DNA from: Allomyces macrogynus ATCC 38327 | Taxonomy: Eukaryota; Blastocladiomycota; Blastocladiomycetes; Blastocladiales; Blastocladiaceae | NCBI GenBank assembly: GCA_000151295.1 | Contig: GG745365.1 | Span: 511,693-537,321 of the forward strand | Length of the DNA: 25,629 nt | Direction of reading: 5' to 3' | Notes under the pieces: model-generated | What the model was told of the DNA's origin: nothing | Databases searched by the model: none | Seen by the model: only the letters and a program-made list of their open reading frames with translations | Shown: positions 22,797 to 25,629 of the stretch, in pieces | Layout of the letters: every line of letters starts with the position of its first letter | Numbering within the stretch: position 1 is the stretch's first letter | Translations under genes and position numbers: made by a program

Positions 22797-25629
22797 TCAC
22801 AGTGTCTCCCACCCACCTGTATCCATACTCGCCTCGATCTTCCGCGCGACCAACGATGCCGTCCCATGGGTGATCCACATCCGGTTCAGCTCCCCCACTT
22901 TCGCGGCACTAATCCGCATCGGCCTGCCGCGGCGGAACCCCAAATCGGGCTCGCCGTGGGGGTCCAAGTAGGGCGCTGGCAAGAACGTGCCATTCTGCCG
23001 GAACAAAACCAGCACGGAGACACGCGTCAAGTCGACAAACATGGCATTCTCGCCGTCGCACCGCGTCATATGCTGCGTGCACTCACCGAGTCCGTGCACC
23101 GTACAGCAGAACCCCTGCACGCACACTTTGGTCCCGCAGTGCAGGCACATGGCAGTATCCCTCGGCGGTGTCCCGCACTGCGCGCAGACGAACCCGCGCC
23201 GGTGCTCGAGCAAGTCCTCAAGCCGTTTCGGCAGCGGCACAAGCCGGTAGGGGCCCGCGTAATCGATCACGGCGCGGTGTGCGCACGCAGTGACCTGTGC
23301 GTCGCGCATGACCGACGCCCAGACGTGGTGTGGGTCGGTCTCGGCGTCGTTCGGATCGACGAGGAGCGCGTGCACGTGTGCGACGGCGACATCGGCGTGC
23401 TGCGCGAGCCGCGCGTGGAACGTGTCTCGCGCGAGCGTGCCGCGGCGCGTACGTAGCGGGATCACTGCCGCAGAGTACAGGAGCGCGGCCTTGCGCAGGA
23501 AGACGGCGGCGATTTCGCTACCCTGCTGCGCGACGGCGAGGACGAGCGTCGCGCGCACGGCGCGCCGCCACGTGCGCAGGTCGGCGAACCGGTTGTCTGA
23601 CGTGTCATTTGGTTGCGGCGCGTCGGTCCGCGACAGGTCCCCCTCCGAGTAGGCGTCGGCGAGCGCCGTCGGGAAGCGTGCCGGAATCACTGTCCACAGC
23701 AGGAGCAGACCAAACGGGTCAAGTCCCTTGGCGCCAAATTCGGTCAGGTTGGCTAAGTTCTCGGTCTGCGACGGGTTCGCGGCGCCGGGGACGGGGAGTT
23801 CGAACGGGTCCGGGTCGGTCGGGGCGGCCAGCACTTGCCACTGTGCGGCGTGTGCAAACGCGCGCAAGAACGCGGTAGTCGGCGGCGGGAGTTTACTGGT
23901 CCACGGCGTGCCCTGCGTGATGGCCACGGCGGCAGCACTCGCGGCGCCGGCCACGTCCTCGGGCCGGCCCATGATCTCGACGCACGCGAGCGTGTAGGCG
24001 AGAGTAGTCAACGCCGGGAACTGCGCGTCCATGACCGGGTGGACCAGCGGTGCCGGGAACCCGTAGTGCGGGACGATCGGTTTGATGTCGTCGGTGGCCG
24101 GCCCGAGCCCGTTCTTGTTAAGCGGCGCATAAATGATCGCGGCTTGCGCGGCGGCCTGCAGGTCAGCGGGCGGCGGCTGGGTGAGCGCGAGCAACGTCTC
24201 CTCCGGGTCGCGCTCCTTGATCGCGACCATGGCCTCGACGCGCATCGCGTGCGGCGGAACCAAACTGTTCCCCGCTGGCGTATAGACGAGCGTATTGGCC
24301 AAGTTCTTGCACAGCGGACAGAGAAACTCCGAGTGCGCCGGGTCTTCGGGATGGTTTCGCGCGCGCTGCGTCAAGTGCCGCGTCAAGATGGCCGTCATGT
24401 ACTGGTCGAGGCATGCCTGGTGCAGTGCGTGGCCACACGTCGACGCGTAGAGGCCCGGCACCTTGACGACCAGCTCGTCGGCATGAATCGTGCGAACCGG
24501 AATCGCGCCCGGGTCAACTTCGGCCTCGTCGCGCTTTTGCGCGCGCAGCAGACCCGAGAACTCGATGCGCGAGATATACCCGCCGACATTGGTCTCGGTG
24601 ATGGGCTGCGAGCAGTTGAGGCACATGAGCGGTTCAGACTCGGGCTCGATCGCGTCCAAGTCGACGTCGACGGCCATCGGCGTCGGTTCTTCCGCCCCCG
24701 AGTCCGGCTCCAAGTTGGGTATATCCTTCATCTCGTCGCCATACTTGGCCCCGAATTTCGCCATAAACTGCTGCTGCTGCGCGGCCATGGCCTCCATCAT
24801 GGCTTTCCGCCGCGCCTCGGCCGCGCGTTTCTTGGCGTCGGCCACGGCATCCCCGGACTCTGCCGCCTGCAACGACGCCGGCAGCAGGTGCGGGACGCGC
24901 TCCTTCATTTGCTGCTTGGCAAACGCGCGCGCGGCCGACGACGCGGCCGCTTTGGCCTGCGTGGCCAGCGCCGTGACCAAGTCCGGCACGAGCGTGAGGA
25001 ACCGCGTCCACGGCGACCCGGTCCCTCCATCTGGCAACGCCGTCTCGGCGGGATCCACATCCTTATCGTCGGCGAGCACGGCGACCAGGAACCAGACCGC
25101 GTCCATGACCGCCATCGACTCGTGCTGCGCGGCCACGTGCGCGGCCTCGGCCAGGAACTGCGCGAGCGCCGGGTGGTACAGTGCCGCGCGCAGTTCTACG
25201 GGCACGGCCACTGCGGGTTTGTGCACGCCAGCCACCTTGCTGAGCATTTCCTCGACGGCGACGCGGTCGTTGCGAGCATAGTACTTGTAGTACGGGTTCA
25301 CGTCGCGCCGGAATTCGGGCTTCAAGTGATACTTGCCCGAAAACTCACTGCCTTCATGGTCATCGTCGTCATCGTTATCATTCTCGGCGGCAAGCGCCGC
25401 GGCCTCGGTGGCCTTGGCAGCACCCGACAGCGTGACAAACGACGCGACGTCGTGCAAGATCGGTTCCAGATCCACATTCTCGCGAATCGCCGCGGGCAAG
25501 TTGCGCGTGAGTTCCGAGTAGGGCATCGGCCGCAGGGCGAGCCGGTGCACGAGCGCGCGGCGCGTCTGGTCGTTCACGGGCTCGGTCGCGCCCATATCTG
25601 TGATGACGGTGATCACGGCGAGCAGCGTC
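22797..25629 (-). CDS. UBR1: UBR1-type E3 ubiquitin ligase, C-terminal ~943 residues
   Basis: This is an N-recognin-family RING ligase that ubiquitinates proteins bearing N-degrons. The reading frame is open from the window edge, so the start codon and the N-terminal UBR-box and ClpS-like regions lie beyond 25629. The stop is TGA at 22799-22797. Counting from the first visible codon, a winged-helix-like segment (RRALVHRLALRPMPYSEL) and FRRDVNPYYKYYARNDR match the UBR1/UBR2 core. An Ala- and charged-rich helical stretch with MAAQQQQF follows. The RING-H2 has CLNC (~336), CGHALHQAC (~398) and CPLC (~437) with a long insert between the first two. The C-terminal cap has a Cys/His cluster from CAQC (~815), GFCCTVHG, then LDPHGEPDLGFRRGRP and the closing GGWETL. 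No intron is visible. It converges on the giant gene. The exact paralogue (UBR1 or UBR2/3-like) cannot be fixed without the N-terminus. Confidence 0.92.
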   Translation of the reverse strand, partial: TLLAVITVITDMGATEPVNDQTRRALVHRLALRPMPYSELTRNLPAAIRENVDLEPILHDVASFVTLSGAAKATEAAALAAENDNDDDDDHEGSEFSGKYHLKPEFRRDVNPYYKYYARNDRVAVEEMLSKVAGVHKPAVAVPVELRAALYHPALAQFLAEAAHVAAQHESMAVMDAVWFLVAVLADDKDVDPAETALPDGGTGSPWTRFLTLVPDLVTALATQAKAAASSAARAFAKQQMKERVPHLLPASLQAAESGDAVADAKKRAAEARRKAMMEAMAAQQQQFMAKFGAKYGDEMKDIPNLEPDSGAEEPTPMAVDVDLDAIEPESEPLMCLNCSQPITETNVGGYISRIEFSGLLRAQKRDEAEVDPGAIPVRTIHADELVVKVPGLYASTCGHALHQACLDQYMTAILTRHLTQRARNHPEDPAHSEFLCPLCKNLANTLVYTPAGNSLVPPHAMRVEAMVAIKERDPEETLLALTQPPPADLQAAAQAAIIYAPLNKNGLGPATDDIKPIVPHYGFPAPLVHPVMDAQFPALTTLAYTLACVEIMGRPEDVAGAASAAAVAITQGTPWTSKLPPPTTAFLRAFAHAAQWQVLAAPTDPDPFELPVPGAANPSQTENLANLTEFGAKGLDPFGLLLLWTVIPARFPTALADAYSEGDLSRTDAPQPNDTSDNRFADLRTWRRAVRATLVLAVAQQGSEIAAVFLRKAALLYSAAVIPLRTRRGTLARDTFHARLAQHADVAVAHVHALLVDPNDAETDPHHVWASVMRDAQVTACAHRAVIDYAGPYRLVPLPKRLEDLLEHRRGFVCAQCGTPPRDTAMCLHCGTKVCVQGFCCTVHGLGECTQHMTRCDGENAMFVDLTRVSVLVLFRQNGTFLPAPYLDPHGEPDLGFRRGRPMRISAAKVGELNRMWITHGTASLVARKIEASMDTGGWETL

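Overview
The window is nuclear DNA from a GC-rich eukaryote, most likely a fungus. It shows short GT-AG introns with CTGAC-type branch points, a conserved PP4 phosphatase catalytic subunit, a fungal-style seven-helix PQ-loop protein, and the C-terminal half of a UBR1-type N-degron E3 ligase. The GC bias, compact introns and very long lineage-specific disordered ORFs would suit an early-diverging zoosporic lineage such as Blastocladiomycota, but that placement is a guess.

Layout. 1-720 (+): last ~216 codons of the PP4 catalytic subunit, two exons. 721-1233: intergenic, with a G-quadruplex-type motif, a 15-bp tandem duplication and a (CAC)9 tract. 1234-2960 (+): PQ-loop membrane protein with two clear introns and a third candidate intron (2916-2989) that would join it in frame to what follows. 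3017-22448 (+): about 19.4 kb of repetitive, low-complexity coding sequence. It forms four long ORFs in the same reading phase (3017-7879, 7892-12409, 12515-14677, 14870-21769) plus a 3' piece in another phase (21810-22448). One 100-N assembly gap lies at 14720-14819. 22449-22796: AT-richer spacer between convergent 3' ends. 22797-25629 (-): UBR-type RING E3 ligase, N-terminal part outside the window.

The repetitive region is the most unusual part. Blocks alternate between Ser/Thr/Ala/Val-rich sequence and very acidic Asp/Glu/Ala-rich sequence, and end in a repeated module with a Trp-Met-Arg motif, an acidic patch, Ser-rich phosphosite-like motifs and a Lys/Arg/His cluster. Paralogous blocks can be aligned across the ORF boundaries. 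The alignments suggest the separate ORFs are pieces of one giant gene, broken by one candidate intron, a few small indels and the gap. If the 2916-2989 intron is real, the product is a seven-helix PQ-loop protein carrying a roughly 6,000-residue disordered cytosolic tail. No known function can be assigned to the tail. Several breaks, especially those beside the gap and after 21670, may be sequence errors rather than biology.

Nothing in the sequence links the flanking housekeeping genes (PP4, UBR ligase) functionally to the repetitive gene.
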